The notes beneath the pieces are model-generated. The model ran no database searches and was not told where the DNA came from. It was given only the letters and a program-made list of their open reading frames with translations. Of a stretch of 64,000 bases of DNA, positions 48,989-63,785 are shown in pieces; position 1 is the first letter of the stretch, and the number at the start of each line of letters is the position of its first letter. The position numbers were made by a program, and so were the translations under genes. This DNA is from Chlamydoabsidia padenii (Eukaryota; Mucoromycota; Mucoromycetes; Mucorales; Cunninghamellaceae), in contig JAIWND010000006.1 in the NCBI GenBank assembly GCA_025330725.1, positions 558,001 through 622,000 of the forward strand, in the 5' to 3' direction.

Positions 48989-49714
48989 CTTGCATGGTCC
49001 CTTCTTTATATCATAATGGCATGCATGCACCTTTTTTTTTTTTTATTAGCTATTATTGTATCCTTCCTTTTTACATTAGACTTCTATCATACTTTTTTTA
49101 TTGTATTATATAGTTATACTCGTTACTTAATAAACAACTTGATAAAATAACCTGTAGTGCGTTTATGGAAGATAGACTCTTTTTTTTTTTGGCTGTGATA
49201 GGATGAATCTTGGTCACTTGGCGGAGTTTACTGATTTGTGATTTGTCCACTTTGATCTACCAGAATCGCGCATGAACATACTTTTTGTTTTCATGCATAA
49301 TGTTCTTGGATCTAACAAGAATGTTCCAACTGGATTTCCTAAATCAGTGCGCCAAAAGTGATGTAGGATGTCAACCGTGTCTGGCTGTTTTGATTGGCCC
49401 AAAGATTAGGACGGATATAAGATTGACGGGGTTTAAACAATGAGGTGACAAGGACGTGGAAGTTTGTAACTGGAAACTATAACTTGACATGTAAAAATGT
49501 AAACGAACACGTATCATTTTTAAAAGAGCATCTATTTTGATTTCATACGTGTTTGGCTATCATAGATCTGTTGGGACAGATCGTCCACGTGCAAGTACCA
49601 TTCGGAAAAATTAAGTCCTGTCACTTCACCCATAAATTTCAAAGAGCGTTTTCCATTTTTTTTTTCTTTTTCTTCCCATTCTTTTCCCGCTTCTCTTTCC
49701 CAACTTCTTACATT
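48989..49714. other. Intergenic between RhoGEF and PMI genes
   Basis: The RhoGEF 3' flank (AATAAA near 49129), then about 500 bases without a gene, ending in the T/C-rich leader of PMI. Confidence 0.5.
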
Positions 49715-50151
49715 ATGTCTCAACCTGGTATTTATCGCTTACAATGTCAAACACAATCCTATGACTGGGGTAAATTAGGCAGCGAATCTAAAGTTGCTCA
49801 CTTTGCCAGTCAATCAGGTGCCTCGGTGGATACTACCAAACCTTATGCCGAATTATGGATGGGCACTCACCCCAACGCGCCTTCTGTTGTACTGGGAAAC
49901 TCGACTGATGAAAAACTCTCTCTCAAGACTCTTATTGAACAAAATCCTGAACTCAGCACTCAAGCTATCTATGACCAATTCGACCACGACCTTCCCTTCC
50001 TCTTCAAGATTCTGTCTATCCGAAAGGCTCTCTCTATTCAAGCTCATCCTGATAAGGTGCTTGGTGCGCGCCTTTTCAAGGAATTCCCTTCTTTATACAA
50101 GGTATGTAATCAAACAAAAACAAAAACAAACAATATGTATAACTAACTGGT

Positions 50152-50191
<40 letters not shown>

Positions 50192-51251
50192 ATAGGATCC
50201 TAACCACAAGGTAAAAGTTTTAGTGAAATAAAAAAAAAAAAGTGATAACAGGTCAACTCATTCCTTCTTATTTTATTTACTTTTTTGCTTCTGGTGAATA
50301 GCCCGAAATGGCTATTGCTTTGACTCCTTTCGAAGCACTCTGTGGATTCCGACCTTTGAACGAAATCGCCGACCATTTGGAAAAGTACCCTGAATTCAGC
50401 CAACTCGTCGGAAGTCAAATCACCAAGGATCTGATCAATACTGTTGGGGACCAAGACATTGACAAGAACAAGCATGTGCTCAAACAACTCTTTTCGACAT
50501 TAATGAACAGCTCTCAAGATAATGTCACTAACCATTTGTCTACTCTGATCACACGACTCTCTCAAAGCCCTGCTTCTGCCTTGACCACCCTTGATCAACT
50601 GGTATTGCGTTTGGACAAGGAATACCCTGGAGGTGATGTTGGGATCTTTTCTGCTTTGCTCTTAAACTATGTGGTGATGGCTCCTGGAGAAGCTATCTTT
50701 TTAGGTGCTAACGAACCTCATGCTTATCTATCTGGTGGTAAGTTATATACGCATATATTTAGTAACAGGAGGAAGAGAGGCAGAGATATGAATACTCACT
50801 CGTCATCCTTTTTTCTTTTTTGAAACTAATAGACTGTGTGGAATGTATGGCTGCCAGTGACAATGTGGTGCGCGCTGGTTTGACACCCAAGTTCAAGGAC
50901 GTCAAGGTATTGGTGGACATGCTCACTTATCGTTATGGCTCTGCTGAATCTCAAAAAATGGTCCCTGTCCCTTATGCCTCTCATTCTCTGTTGTATGATC
51001 CTCCTATCGATGAATTCTCTGTGATTCTTACCAACCTTGAATCCAACCAAGACGAAAAACATCCTTCGATCCAAGGACCTAGTATCTTGATTGTCACCGG
51101 AGGCGCTGGACAACTGACTGGTGAAGCTTTGAAAACCGAATCCAACTTCCCTCTTAAAGAAGGGTTTGTCTACTTTGTTGGCGCTGGAACTCCTTTGAAC
51201 ATTCAAGCTGGTGACCAAGGTGTGGCTTTCTACAGAGCCTACAAAGCGTAA
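49715..51251 (+). CDS. PMI40: Mannose-6-phosphate isomerase, type I
   Basis: Exons 49715-50101, 50196-50210, 50302-50737 and 50833-51251 give 418 residues (yeast Pmi40 429). Diagnostic parts are QSYDWGKLGSESKVAHFA, the block PYAELWMGTHPNAPS, LSIQAHPDKVLGARLF with zinc-binding Gln and His, DPNHKPEMAIALTPFEALCG, and GANEPHAYLSGDCVECMAAS. The enzyme interconverts fructose-6-phosphate and mannose-6-phosphate and feeds GDP-mannose for glycoprotein and cell-wall mannan synthesis. Exon 2 has only 15 bases (Asp-Pro-Asn-His-Lys) yet encodes part of the active site, so it cannot be skipped. It lies between two introns, the first with a long (CT)n tract. Confidence 0.97.
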
Positions 51252-51547
51252 TTGTACTCGCTTTATCTACTTATTATTGTTACATATAGTCATGATAATT
51301 ATGTTTAAATAAAAATCTTTATTGTTTATTGTGTTATCACTGCTGATGTTAAAAAAAAAGGAATCAAATGGATCAGATTTATTAAATAGCATATACAAGG
51401 TAAATTGGAAAGAGTAGGGGGGTTTAATCTAGTCAATACATAGTGATAAAACTAGAGTGTATAATTTATAAGTAGTCTATATAATGGATGAAAACAGTAA
51501 TGATTGTTGGGGTAATGGATACAACATGAGTTCAATTTGATCACCAT

Positions 51548-53703
51548 TTAGTTTTTAGCAGATCGAGCAAATACCGGATTAGATCGCCACTTGTATCCAT
51601 ACTTCATTAGCAAAGGGATGGTCACTAAAGAGACCACTAGAGTGATCAAAGCCGCCATGGTACTATGCAAAGATATGTCAGTACATGTCATTAAAAAAGA
51701 TAATGATTCGCTATTTAGTACTTACTATGTCCATCCATTTCCGAGAGAAGCAGTGATTATCGTAGATAGTAGTGAGAAGACCATACCAAGGAGACATCGA
51801 GAAAAGTTGGAAATAGATGCCACTATAAGAGCAAAGGTTAGTTAACATATGGTATGTCCAGAATTGCACGTATGCTCATTTGTGTGGTGGGTCAAAACTT
51901 ACTTGCTGCTGCTTGGGGAACGTAACCTTCAATTAAATAGTTTGTAGACATACTAATCAACAAGAAGAGACCAAAGCCCACTATTAATAATAATATATAA
52001 AAAAATGACGAGTTAATAATCATGATTTTCCTTCTTCAGTCAGATTGGCAGATCACTTACTAATACCCACGCCAACTAAAGGAGCAATCCAAGGCATGTC
52101 GGTCTCCAAAAACCAACCATAAAATAGGAATCCCAACATGATAAAGAAAATAGCAATAGGAGTGGGCACCAATCGTAGTTCTGACAACATACCATTCTTG
52201 TATTCACCTCCATTCTTTTCGATTTCAGCACGCTTGGCACTAACCAGTCGCATATGAAGTCGATCCAGGGTCAATGCACCTGTAGTCGCGCCCAGAATAT
52301 TACCAATACCACCACCGAGGAAGGACAAACCAACAGAGCCTGATGTGAATCCATACTGTGAACCAAACGTGGGTTCTAATACGGTCACCAGACAATAGAA
52401 TAAACCAAAGGCAACAGACATGGGGAGACAGCCCAGCAACACATCTACGCGAAGGAGGAGGAGGAGACTGGAGAACTACAAAAAAAAAAAAAAAAAGGCG
52501 TGTGTATGTGAGAAAATGTAATGTAATATTATTCACCCTTCCACTTACAGGATTGAATTTAAAGTTTGCCCACCAGTTCGAGAATTTTGATTTTGAATCA
52601 TCATGGACGGGTTTGTAGTTGGGTTGATACAAAGATTCGCTTAGGAAAACAATATTCAACAGCGAAATCGCACCACCAATGATAGCCTTGATGTAAAAGA
52701 TCCATTGCCAGCCCAGGTCCATGTTGATATATCCCCCTAAATAAGTTTTTTTTTTAAAAAAAAAGAGAATGTCAGGTTTTAACGTTGCCTTGTTAAAGTG
52801 GGAAGGGATCATCAAGATCGATTCTTACCAACAATGGGACCAAGTACAGGACCTATTGTGATACATGGTTAAATCAAACAAGTCAGTAACATTTACTATT
52901 ATATACACCACTACTTTATTTATCAGCTTACCAAATACAGTTCCCAGCAAAAAGATAGACATCATTTTACCTCTTGATTGGAAGTTATACATGTCGGCAA
53001 TGCTACCACCACCAATGGCTTGAGCAGCAGAAGCGGCTACGGCTTGTAACATTCGAAATACAAAAAACATACCAATGTTCGTTGAGACACCACAAATGAC
53101 AGAGAAGACCGTATAGAGGAGCATGGAGATAATATAGGTAAGTCGTCGTCCTATCCGCTGAGATAATGGAGCCCAGAATAATGGCTATATATAAAAGACA
53201 CAAGTAAAAACAAAAAACAAGTTAGTATAATAATGTGAATGTATTACAGCTACAACTACTTACGGCTATACCACTTATCAAGATATAAAGGGCGATGGTT
53301 GCTGTTATCACGGTTAATTCAGTTTGGAAGTATTTTTGGACCGACAAGATGGCAGGCACATAAATGGAGCTGCTAAAGAATGATATAAAAGCATTGAAGA
53401 AGACAATAGTAAAGTTGGTTAACTTTTTGTTGCTGGACCAATTCTAAAAGAGGAAGAAGAGCAAACAATTAGAAATCTTGAAGAAGGGAAATAAAAATGG
53501 GTAGGGATAAGCGGGATTTGAAAATCCAAAAAAAAAGATGCAGGTCGATCTATTTATTATAGTACCTGTGGGTCTGCCAGATCTACAGCGGGTTGATCTG
53601 TTGTCGTTTCAAAGTCTTGCTGTTCAGTCTTTTGTTGTTGATGATGACTGTTTGAAATAGTAGTGTTTAAAGATGCTTCTTCATCAGTTTTATTTGTCGA
53701 CAT
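51548..53703 (-). CDS. MFS transporter, DHA1 drug:H+ antiporter type
   Basis: Nine exons on the minus strand (53566-53703, 53264-53443, 52932-53184, 52829-52852, 52549-52736, 52061-52475, 51903-51980, 51726-51822, 51548-51662) join in phase to 495 residues. A hydrophilic N-terminus is followed by about twelve membrane segments. Two DHA1 signatures are clear: PLFWAPLSQRIGRR (motif A, loop 2-3) and GPVLGPIVGGYI (motif C, segment 5, the antiporter motif, partly on a 24-base exon). A cytosolic loop with LDRLHMRLVSAKRAEIEKNG separates the halves. Members export drugs, polyamines or amino acids; the substrate here cannot be told. It converges with PMI. Confidence 0.9.
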
Positions 53704-54296
53704 GATATTTTGCGTGAGAAAAAGATAAAGAAGAGAGCTGGATCAAGAAGGAAAAAAAAAAAAAAAGCACTTTTAAATACACGCCTGACAGATCACAAAA
53801 ATACCGTAATCTGGGCGTACAACACGAGGACGGACAAATGGTTTTACGTCCCCATTCGGCGCGGATAAATTCTTCGCCCTCCACCAATGGAACTTTACGC
53901 CAACTAAATGGTGATTTTTCAACCCACGCAACATTAGACCAATCATAGAAATGGATCACTGTCACCCAAAGTGGCATTGCGCGCATCAACGGCGAGTGAG
54001 GAACCTGCTGATGATCAATTAGTAATGGTTCGCTTATGGCCTAGGGGAGGTGACCTACATGGAGTTTCCTTTTATCCTAATCCACCCAATAACTATATAT
54101 ACATCAATGGATTATTTATTTATTTTTTGAGTAAAAGATTATTTACTTTATTAAATTAAATTCGATATATATATATGTAACTATTGCTAAACGCTGTGGA
54201 TGATAGTTATAAAAAAAGAGGACACAAGTAACATATAAAAGAAATAAGGGGCATAGAATACAAAGACAAATAAGAGATAAGAAGTAGGATGATTAT
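53704..54296. other. Intergenic between MFS and ACC1 genes
   Basis: About 590 bases: the upstream region of the MFS gene, a GC-richer patch at 53770-54060 without a coding frame I can support, and the ACC1 3' flank. Nothing further. Confidence 0.45.
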
Positions 54297-57200
54297 CTAG
54301 AATCGGGCGGTTAGCTTCCGTAAAGTTTCCATTTGATCTTCCATAGACATCCCATCTAAGAGCTTGTTGAATCCTTCCACCAGGGCATCTTGATCCGAAG
54401 CACCTAAAGACGCCACTATTTCTGTTATACCATGTGATTTGAGTTTCGCCACACGCTGTTCGATTAAACTGGCCCGTTTTTCAAACCAGAGAACCACGCC
54501 TTGATCATCGTCATCGTAAGAGTCCACTGTCGTATTATCCGTGTCAGCAAGATACCATTGTTGTAGTAAGGATTGTGTTTCCTTGCGCGAGAGCCGACTG
54601 TCGGCCTCCACTATTTTGCGGCAAGTGTATTCTTCCATCAATCGCCGACGGACACGCCAATAAAAGAAGTGTCGAGCAGTGCGCCATTCCAGTTGTTTTC
54701 GGATGACACCCTTGGCCATCATACGTCCAGCACGATCATGCAGATCCGCAAAGTGAATAGCTATTTGTTGGTACACAGGCAAAAGTTCCTGTTCACGGGC
54801 ATCCACCAATTGATCGAGTTCCATCTTCTTTTCTGGATTGTCCCCACCAGTCAGATCATTCAAGCGGCGCTTCAAATCTGCATAAACAGGGTCAAGTTGC
54901 TCCATAGTTGCCAGAAGCTGAGGACGGCGATACTTGATTTCCACAATACCTTCAGGTTCCAGTACACCACCACGAGCTTGTCCATCAGCGTACATTTCCA
55001 TATAATCTTCATTGATAGTTGGATCGACTACTACCCACGCACCACCACGGAGTTCCCCATTAGGCACCACATAGACAAAGACAGGTTGTTTGTAATTACT
55101 GAGAGCGTCCACAATTTGCGCACCATACTTGAGAATTTCATGGTACATGTCACGCTGACCACCCGAGAAGCCACGCCAGTTGGCAAAGATAATCAATGGT
55201 AATTGTTCCCCTTTGTTAAAGTCGTTAATAGCTTGAGCGGTCTTGTAAGCAGAGTTGGGGAACCAGACACCACCAGCTTCCATAAGAATTTGTTCTTGAG
55301 AATCAGTATTAGCAGGGTCAGCGGGTACAATATTTTCCACTGTACGAGTTTCCACAGCTATCACACCCATAGGAATTCCACCAAGTCGAGCACGACCCAC
55401 AACAACAGTACGAGCCCATCCACTGAGAGTTTCCACAAAGGATCCATGATCAAAAAATCCACCAAGCCATTTACCATTTTCGTTTTTACCAGCCAAAAAA
55501 AACCTAGGGTCGGAAGGTCCTTTAGGAGGAGTGTATTCAATATCCCGATCCACAGGGTCAGATCCAATACGCATTGTGACAGGAGCATTACGGCATTCAG
55601 GGACGTAAGATAACCATTGAGTGATTTTGATTATACCTTCTAAATCGTTTTCCGCCGTCAAATGAGACACCCCATTTTTATACATGATCTGAGTACCACC
55701 AAGCTGCAAGTTCGAGGTATATACTTCACGACCAAGTACCTTATTCAAAGCAGGAGCACCAGTCAAGATAATAGGTTGGCCTTCAATTTGCACTGTACGT
55801 TGACCGAGGCGAACCAGGTAAGCACCAATACCGACCGACCGACATGTCACCAAAGAGATAGTAAAGATATCATCATACGCACGAGAGGTAGCACCAGCAA
55901 TCAGACCTGATCCGCGTAAGTTTTCCACACCCAATCCATCAGTGTGACCAATCACATTAGTAATGAGGTACCGCTTGTCGCCCGAGTCTTCGATTTCTTC
56001 CACCATCACAGAATTTCCATCCCCATTGCGGACAAGATCATCATATTCGTCCGGCAAGAGATAAAGATACTTTAATCCTTGTGAAGGATTTGTGTCATCC
56101 TTCCAAGCAGCACGAAACCGGGTGATCAGTTCTTCAGCAAGACCAATTCGTGCACCAGAATTGGCAGAGAGATACACCCGAGGAATCCCTAATTGACGAG
56201 AGTATTCTGAGACTTTGTAAAACACCAGGTCTTCTTGTACACCAAAGGATCCGATCTTGAAGGTGATGTCATTAGCAATAACAATAATTCGCCGGCCATG
56301 AGGATAATCAGGAGTATGAAGAGTCAAAAGCCAAGCGACCATACCCACCGTGTTAGTACCAGGAGCCCGATCGATTTGTTGCAAGTTGTCATCATCATCC
56401 AATACTAGTTCTTTCGATTCCATTACTTGATTGGGAATTTTCAGCGACACATCCGATTTCATTGCTTGAGCCCATTGGTTGTTGACAGCTTGGCGGAAGA
56501 GTTCAGGGAAATCATAAACATAAGTGGTGCCCATCAAATGAGCTTTGTAGCGACGAGGCTGCAGCCACTCTTTAGTGGGATGAGGGATAGACAAGGGTTG
56601 CATATGCATGGAGCCGGGTATCTTGCCCAGTGATTTCAGAACCCAGCCATTGTTTTCCGTCTTGATTTCTTGATACACGTCCACCTTGAGAATAAAACCA
56701 GATATATTATCAGCCACGAATCGCAATGGGATGATAGGAGCATCAGGTCGTTGTGATTGAATGTTGAATCGAATTTCAGCACCAGTAACACGCAGTTTCC
56801 AGAGACGTTTACCATGTCGATCCACAAAGTCCTTGAGAGCATGTTCCACCTCGTCAGCTTCAATAGCAAAAGTCGGAATAAAGTTGATAAAGAGATGATT
56901 GCAGTCCGAGTTTTTGTATTCATGACTGACGATTTCCAAAGTATCCAGAATGTCATTCAGGAGGCGATCACTTTCAGAGATAAGATAATCAGTTGTACGC
57001 ATAGAGTTCTTGACACGACCAGGACGCACCAACGCACGAATAAAAAAGCGACAGTCAGAGGGATTTTCCTTGGCTACAGCATAATAGACATGCATTTGAC
57101 GATTCTCGATGAAGCAGGGCTTGATATCAAAGTTGGACAAGCGAGACAATTCCAGTTGGTAAGCCATGGCGGGTTCAATGTGACGAATAGTTTCATCTTC

Positions 57201-60200
57201 ATGATAATCTTGACCTTCACGGAATGTATAATAATCAGGCCATTGATCAGGACGACAGACCACCACAGTGACACGCCGAAGGTTTGCCTCACGTAGTTTA
57301 ACAGTGTGAGCGTCAATCAAGGTTGCAATTTTAGGCCCCCAGTAATTAGCACCATCGACATCATCGACATCCGCACGGACAGCAATGTTCAAGATGTTTT
57401 CCATACGTTCTCCCTTCTTGTCATCCGTCATCATAGGAGACATAGGCTCCTCTTCAAAGGCAGACAATATACAAGGCAGTTTAGCTTCAAAATCATCCAG
57501 AGAGAGTACCGCCACCATCGCACCAGTACGTACAGGTTGTTCTTCAGATTTGCCGAGTAAAAAAGTTAAATCAGAGTAAGATGCTATGCGCTTGGTCGAG
57601 TCACCCAGTCCAACAGCTGATGGAAGCAAGAATTTCCAGGCGATTATAAAAGGTTGATGTTCCAAGTTGTAGGCCACGTCCAAGATCTTATAGGCATGGT
57701 ATGATCGACGACAATATACTTCCAAAGCCGCCAAAGCAACATAACTGTCATCGTGGTAGAAGAAGTTGGGCAAGACATCAAAGACATTAAACTTGGTATC
57801 AATCAAATCCTTGAAGGCATCATAACTTGGTGTACGATATTCCGATCCGCCACCATAGACGCTTTCGATGACAGAAGACTTTAGGATATTGTACATTTGC
57901 ACCTGACGTTCTTCATAAGATGGTAGTTGACAAAGAATGAGATATTCGCGAACCTTGAGAGTCACCTTTTGAGTGGCTGGGCTGTCGAGTTCAGAGAGTC
58001 GTTTCAGTATAGGTAAAAAGCATTTATCCAAGGAATCAGCACAAGTAGAAGGGTAGATAATATCCAAGAGCGACAGCACCAAGTTACTCTTGATATTCAC
58101 CTTTGTATGAGATAGAATGATGCCGAGCACTTTATCCAAATCATCCTTGTTTTGATCACGGAGAGACAGGATGACTTCTTCGTCGCGGCTTTGTCCCTTG
58201 AAGAGTACTTCGACGTCATAGTATTGTTCCATCAAATCCACATATACCGCGTATTCATGTTGTTTTAATCCTTTGCTGTAACGATTAGTGATGTCGATGA
58301 TTGGTGCCATGGCTGATTTAAATGCAGTAGCTTCTGATTGTGTCGTCAAGTTGTCGCGAGCAAAGTCATCGATCAGCTGGTTGATTTCTTGAGCAGGGAA
58401 TTCCTTTTGATCCGCAATGCATTGATCGGCAAATGTATGAAGTTGTTGGTCCAAACGTTGAGGCATCCGACCAGATAAGACAGACATGACGGCAGACATT
58501 TCAGAGTATGGTAATCCAGGGTCACGCAAGATGGCGGTCAGTTCTTTTACCACCGTTTGTACAAGGGCTTGATTATCGTATCCTTGTAAAACATATCCGA
58601 GAGAATCCTTCGCAGCAGTAAAACGTTGATGGGCCTTATCACCAATAATATGAGGAGAACCATAAGCAGGGACCTTACCAGTGAAGGGCAAAGCATGCTT
58701 AACACGACTAGGATCATCCAAGGACAAGGTACCAATTATGTCACCAGCTTCAAGAGTAGCACCTACTTGTTTGACGAATTGCACATGACCATCTTCTGTA
58801 GCAACTAGAGGCATATACATTTTCATAACCTATATTGACATGTAATGTTTAAACCAAAATGAGTGTCGATCCTGGAGAATCCTTCCCCCCCTTTTTTTTT
58901 GTTACCTCTATTTCAGCATAAGATTCACCAGATTTGATATGATTGCCATTTTCCACCAATAGACTAACCAATTTACCAGGAGAAGGACTTCTTAATTGAG
59001 TAGGATCACTTTCCTTTTCCAGTAAGCATGTCTTGCCATCAATCATCAATCGAGTTGCTTGTACTTCTTCGCGGGTGTATGTAGTGTGAGAGTGCCCATC
59101 CAAAGAGACTAAAAGACCACCATCGGAAAGATTGCGGACACCAACTTGAGTCTTTGTTCCATTCAAGTAAAGAGCATAAATACCAGGAGCTGATCGAGTT
59201 ACCGTAAAGTTGTAGCGAATGTCTTCATATATAAAGTCAACGGTGAAGATAGTTTTCAACGTTCCTTTACTCGGGACTTGACCTTTTTCCAAAGAGAGTC
59301 TATATTGTTGCCAGCATTCTTCGGAAGCCACATGAGCCTTGGTAACAGCACCACAAAACACTGCCAGCATAGTATCTGGACGTTCGGCGGTGAGTTTCTT
59401 GGAGATCAGCATATCCAGCCAGCCTGTGTTGATGTTATTATCGGTGAATTCCGGTGTTTCCAGTAGTCGAATGATGTATTCCACTGTTGTTCTAAAGTCA
59501 CCACGAATAGAGAGCTCTTTGAGAGCAATCACCATGTTTTTCCGAGACTGTTGACGATTTTCCCCATAAGCAAAGATATGACCAAATTGAGAATCAGCAT
59601 ATTCATGCATAGCACCAGACGAAACCACCGAGAAGTAGCCCCAAACATTTGTACTAGACCGGAAGTTGAGTTCTTGCATAATACCACCAGAAGGCTTAAA
59701 CCCAGCATCGGGATTTTCAGCAGTAATTCGGACCGCAATAACATGACCTTTAGGCATAGGACGATGTTGTTGTTGTAGAGAAGTAGAGTTTTCCAGATCA
59801 AAGTCGATTACCGAATCGTCGTTTGGATTCGCACCATATAAAACACGGATATCACGAATACGATGCATAGGGATACCCATAGCGATTTGAAGTTGAGCAG
59901 CAGGCAGATTGACATCAGAAACCATTTCAGTAGTAGGATGTTCCACTTGGAGTCGAGGATTGAGCTCCAAAAAGTAAAACTTTTCATCATAGTGACTGTA
60001 AAGGTATTCCACCGTACCAGCAGAGACATAGCCCACCAATTTACCAAGTCGTACAGCCGCCTTTTCCATTTGTTCAAAGATATCAGATTTAGCAATGGTC
60101 ACAGGAGCCTCTTCAATGATCTTTTGATGTCGGCGTTGGACAGAGCAATCACGACCAAACAAACTAATAGCATTCCCATACTGATCAGCCAAAAGTTGTA

Positions 60201-61178
60201 CCTCCAGATGACGAGCATTTCCAGCCAGTTTCATGATAAAGATAGGAGAACCTGGAATTTCACCTTGTACTTGATGGAAGGCTTGTTTGAATGTAGAGGG
60301 ATCGTCCACCTTCCGAATGCCTTTACCACCACCACCTTCGGAAGCCTTGATCATTACGGGATAACCAATTTTTTCAGCAGATATTAAACCTTCATCGGCG
60401 GTTTTGACACATGCAGAGGCATAAGCAGCATCGGGGACCACGACATGACCATTGCAGTCCAAGGCAGTTTCAGTAACACCATCGCCACTCCATCCCATCG
60501 TAGGTACTTGGGCACTTTGAGCAACAATAGTAGATGAGATTTTGTCACCCAGTGAGCGCATGGCAGATGCAGGAGGACCAATAAAGAGACATTTGTATTT
60601 AGACTTGGCCAACATTTCAGGTAACCGTGGATTTTCAGAAGCATGGCCCCTATGAAGTAAGATCAATAATTAATGCCAATTTTTTTTATATATAGCCTAA
60701 TCTTCGTTTTACTTACCATCCAGCCCATACAGCATGTACAGCCGTACGTTCAGCTACATCAACAATCAGATCTACGTTAGCGTAATTGTTGTTATTTGAT
60801 CCACCGGGCACTTCCACATAGTTGTCCGCCATTCGAATATATTCCGCATTCGCCTTTAGATCTTCAGGTGTTGCCATCACCGTGAATTCGATTGCACGTT
60901 CATTACCAAACGTTTCATAAGCCCATCTCCTTACGGACCGTAATTCCTTCATCGCAGCCATGCCATTGTTTGCAATCAACACTTTGGAGATAACTGTATG
61001 ACCTTCATGATTTGCCACAAAATCTTTGACAGGATCTGGAGGAGCCGTTTCGACAGAATTGCCACCTATTGAGAAGAGTTTAAAACGTAATCAAGTTTAG
61101 TTAATGCTTCTTCTTCTTCTTCTTCTTCTTTTCCTGTTTACCTAAGAAGTGACTTGGCAAGGTCTTGTGATCAACCAT
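54297..61178 (-). CDS. ACC1: Acetyl-CoA carboxylase, cytosolic multidomain
   Basis: Exons 61142-61178, 60717-61065, 58906-60649 and 54297-58829 (complement) give 2,220 residues (yeast Acc1 2,233). In order: biotin carboxylase (about 40-560) with [31 protein letters not shown] and [15 protein letters not shown]; biotin carrier domain with EVMKMYMPL, biotinyl Lys713, beside the third splice junction; the long ACC central region; and the carboxyltransferase (about 1,500-2,100) with [33 protein letters not shown] and [17 protein letters not shown]. The enzyme makes malonyl-CoA for fatty-acid synthesis. No mitochondrial presequence is present: the N-terminus [18 protein letters not shown] resembles the cytosolic form. 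The last exon is 4.5 kb without introns. Confidence 0.98.
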
Positions 61179-62171
61179 GTAGTTTCAATTGATGGAATTG
61201 GTATTATTGTAATACCAGAGTGGTTAAATGTCGACTGGGATGAGCAGTAGCTACTGTCAAATAAGAGAAAAAGTAAAAGAAGAAGGGACACTCCATTCTT
61301 AAGAAGTGGCGAAAAGGGGGGAAGGAGGTTGGAAAAAAAAAAAAAGGAGAGAAGAGGGCGCACAAAAAAAAAGGAGGGTCCGTTTTATGGCGGGATTTGA
61401 AATTAGCAAATCCCATAAATCGGCAATCAAGTTGATCATTGTGTTAGTTATAGTTGTCAGTTATTGCGTGATGGTTATTGTGTTGGTTTTAGTTGTTAGT
61501 TATAGTATAGTCAAGTTTCAGATGATTACCATTGAGCGCAACTAAAGATATTTTTTTTTTAAATACGCATTGCTTCTCCTCCCAGAGAGTCAGAACTTGT
61601 CCCGAAATGAAAGTATACTATATAATATAACAGGGAGGATAAGTTCAGTGCTCTAAACCAAAGAAATGAGACAAAGTAATGGATATCCAAGATACACATT
61701 TTTGCATGAATGATGCCCATGTGTAACCATTAGGAGCAGCACCGGCGGGATTTTAATTTGTTCAGTAGACTGGTCCCCCACCTGTCAAAGAATTCATCTA
61801 CCCATGCATTTATTAAAGTCATAATAAAGGCTTGATAATAATTGTTTGTTTATTGTATGTTTGTTTAATGAATGATAAATGGACTAAAGGTAAAAAAAAG
61901 AAGTCATAGAATGGGGGCATATCATAATACAAAAAAGTAAGCACAAGACGACACAACAATCGATCGATCCCTGTATCATGTGTTGCAACCATAAAGTGAT
62001 TGAGACGCCCACCTAAAAAGACTACTAATAAAAAGGATGAATGGCAATAGATAAAAGTAATACAAGGGGAATGTATCTATATACAAAGATAACACAGTAT
62101 GTTGCAGAGAGAGAGAGGGAGAGGATCATAAAGGGAAGTAGGAAGGGGGGAGAGAGCTAAAGTAAATATCA
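61179..62171. other. Intergenic, ACC1 promoter side
   Basis: About 1 kb between ACC1 and the Con7-like gene, both on the minus strand. It contains the ACC1 upstream region with purine-rich runs (61270-61370) and the 3' flank of the next gene. No gene is seen. Confidence 0.5.
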
Positions 62172-63754
62172 CTAGTAGTTCATGTTATTTGTTGTAAATC
62201 CGGCGGCAGCAGCAGATTGATGATGAGGATGAGATGTGTGTTGTGGTTGGTGAAGTTGTGTCATGTTTGATAGTGCTGTTGGATGATGATGTTGAGATGG
62301 AATTGCTGCCATCCAATGATTCGATGGAGGTGGATATAAAACGGTAGGCAATGGTGGAGGTGGAGGCAAAGAGTGATGAATCATCGGTTGTACTTGATGT
62401 GATGGTATTGATGGTAAAGGTATGTGATGATGACTTTGGACAGAATGGTGAGGACTTGGTCGTGTTTCTTGTTGTCTTTGCTGTTGTTCCATTTGTTGCG
62501 ATGATGAAGTATTAGATGATCCATTCTTCTTGTGCTTTCCTTGATTTTCCCGTTTCTGTTTTCGCCACATTTTACGCAGTTCTTTAAATTCTGATGGATG
62601 ACGTTTTGGACCCTAAATACCATTCCAAAACAAATAAAGGTTAGTTGAAGTATTTCTTGGAGGTGGAGTAGTGGTTACTTACATGATCCTGCATCTGCAC
62701 GTGAGCGTTAAGATGATTAAGTGTACCATAAGATTTGGAGCACCCCATATAGTTGCAATGATAGAGTCTTTCTACTTCATGATATTTCCGCCTAGGCCGT
62801 TTCTTTTGATTCACACCAGGTAAAGATACAAAAGAGAAGACTTTTTGATTTTGTTGTTGTTCCATAGGGTATTGATCATAAGAAGAAGGTGGTGAAGGCA
62901 AATGCTGATGATTATGTGAGTGAGTATTGGAATAAGAATAAGGATGAGGATGATAGATACTTTGTTGTGAATATCGATATCTTGTTGTTGGATGTCGCAT
63001 TTGTTGAGTATCGTCAGTAGTAGTTGTAAATGATGGTGGATGAGATTGTACAGTTGGAGGTGGTGCCGATATGGAGGATGATGTCATCATAGCAGATGAG
63101 AATTGAAGAGAGTTTACATTATTATTACTTGTTGTTGATTGCGAGACCATTTGGTTTGTCGTTGGATTATAACCATGCATTGTCAAGTAATAAGAATCAT
63201 TGGTAGTTGCATTGGGTGGTGTTACTGCAGTGGCTATTACTGGAGATCGATAGTACATATCAGTATGATTGGAAGACATTTTAGGATGTGACATGACTGT
63301 AGGTGAAGGTTGATACATGTTGGATGGCCCTGTGACGCTATGAGACGTTGTACTGGTAGGTGGCATTGTCAAATGATCATTGTTGTTATTGTTGTTGACA
63401 GTTGAATGTGAGTAGACTTTTTGAGTGGTCGCATCAGTCGTATCTGCTGTTTTGTTGTTGAGGGTTTTATTACATTGTGTAGTTGAAACAGATTGCTGAA
63501 TAGAGGTTTTTGAAGAAGTTGAAGTAGTAGAGGAAGAAGGTAAGAGTTGAGACAGAGGTGGTAAAGAAGTTGAAGAGAAGGCAGCAACAGCGTCCACCAT
63601 TTCTTGTTCCACATCAGATTGAGATTGCAGAGTCATTGGCTGGTCATAAACAGAAGTTGAAGTTGTTGGTACATTTGACTTGGGTTCTTGAAAGTAATTA
63701 GAGGATGGGTAGAATCTAGCAACAGCTACGGCGGAATCGTTTTGTTGTTGTTGC

Positions 63755-63785
<31 letters not shown>

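Noticed and set aside
51591..51845. 84-codon plus-strand frame downstream of PMI
   Set aside because: It lies antisense to the last two exons of the MFS transporter.
54573..55202. Open frames of up to 209 codons on the plus strand over ACC1
   Set aside because: They lie opposite strongly conserved ACC1 coding sequence and have no motif, so they are shadow frames of a biased gene.
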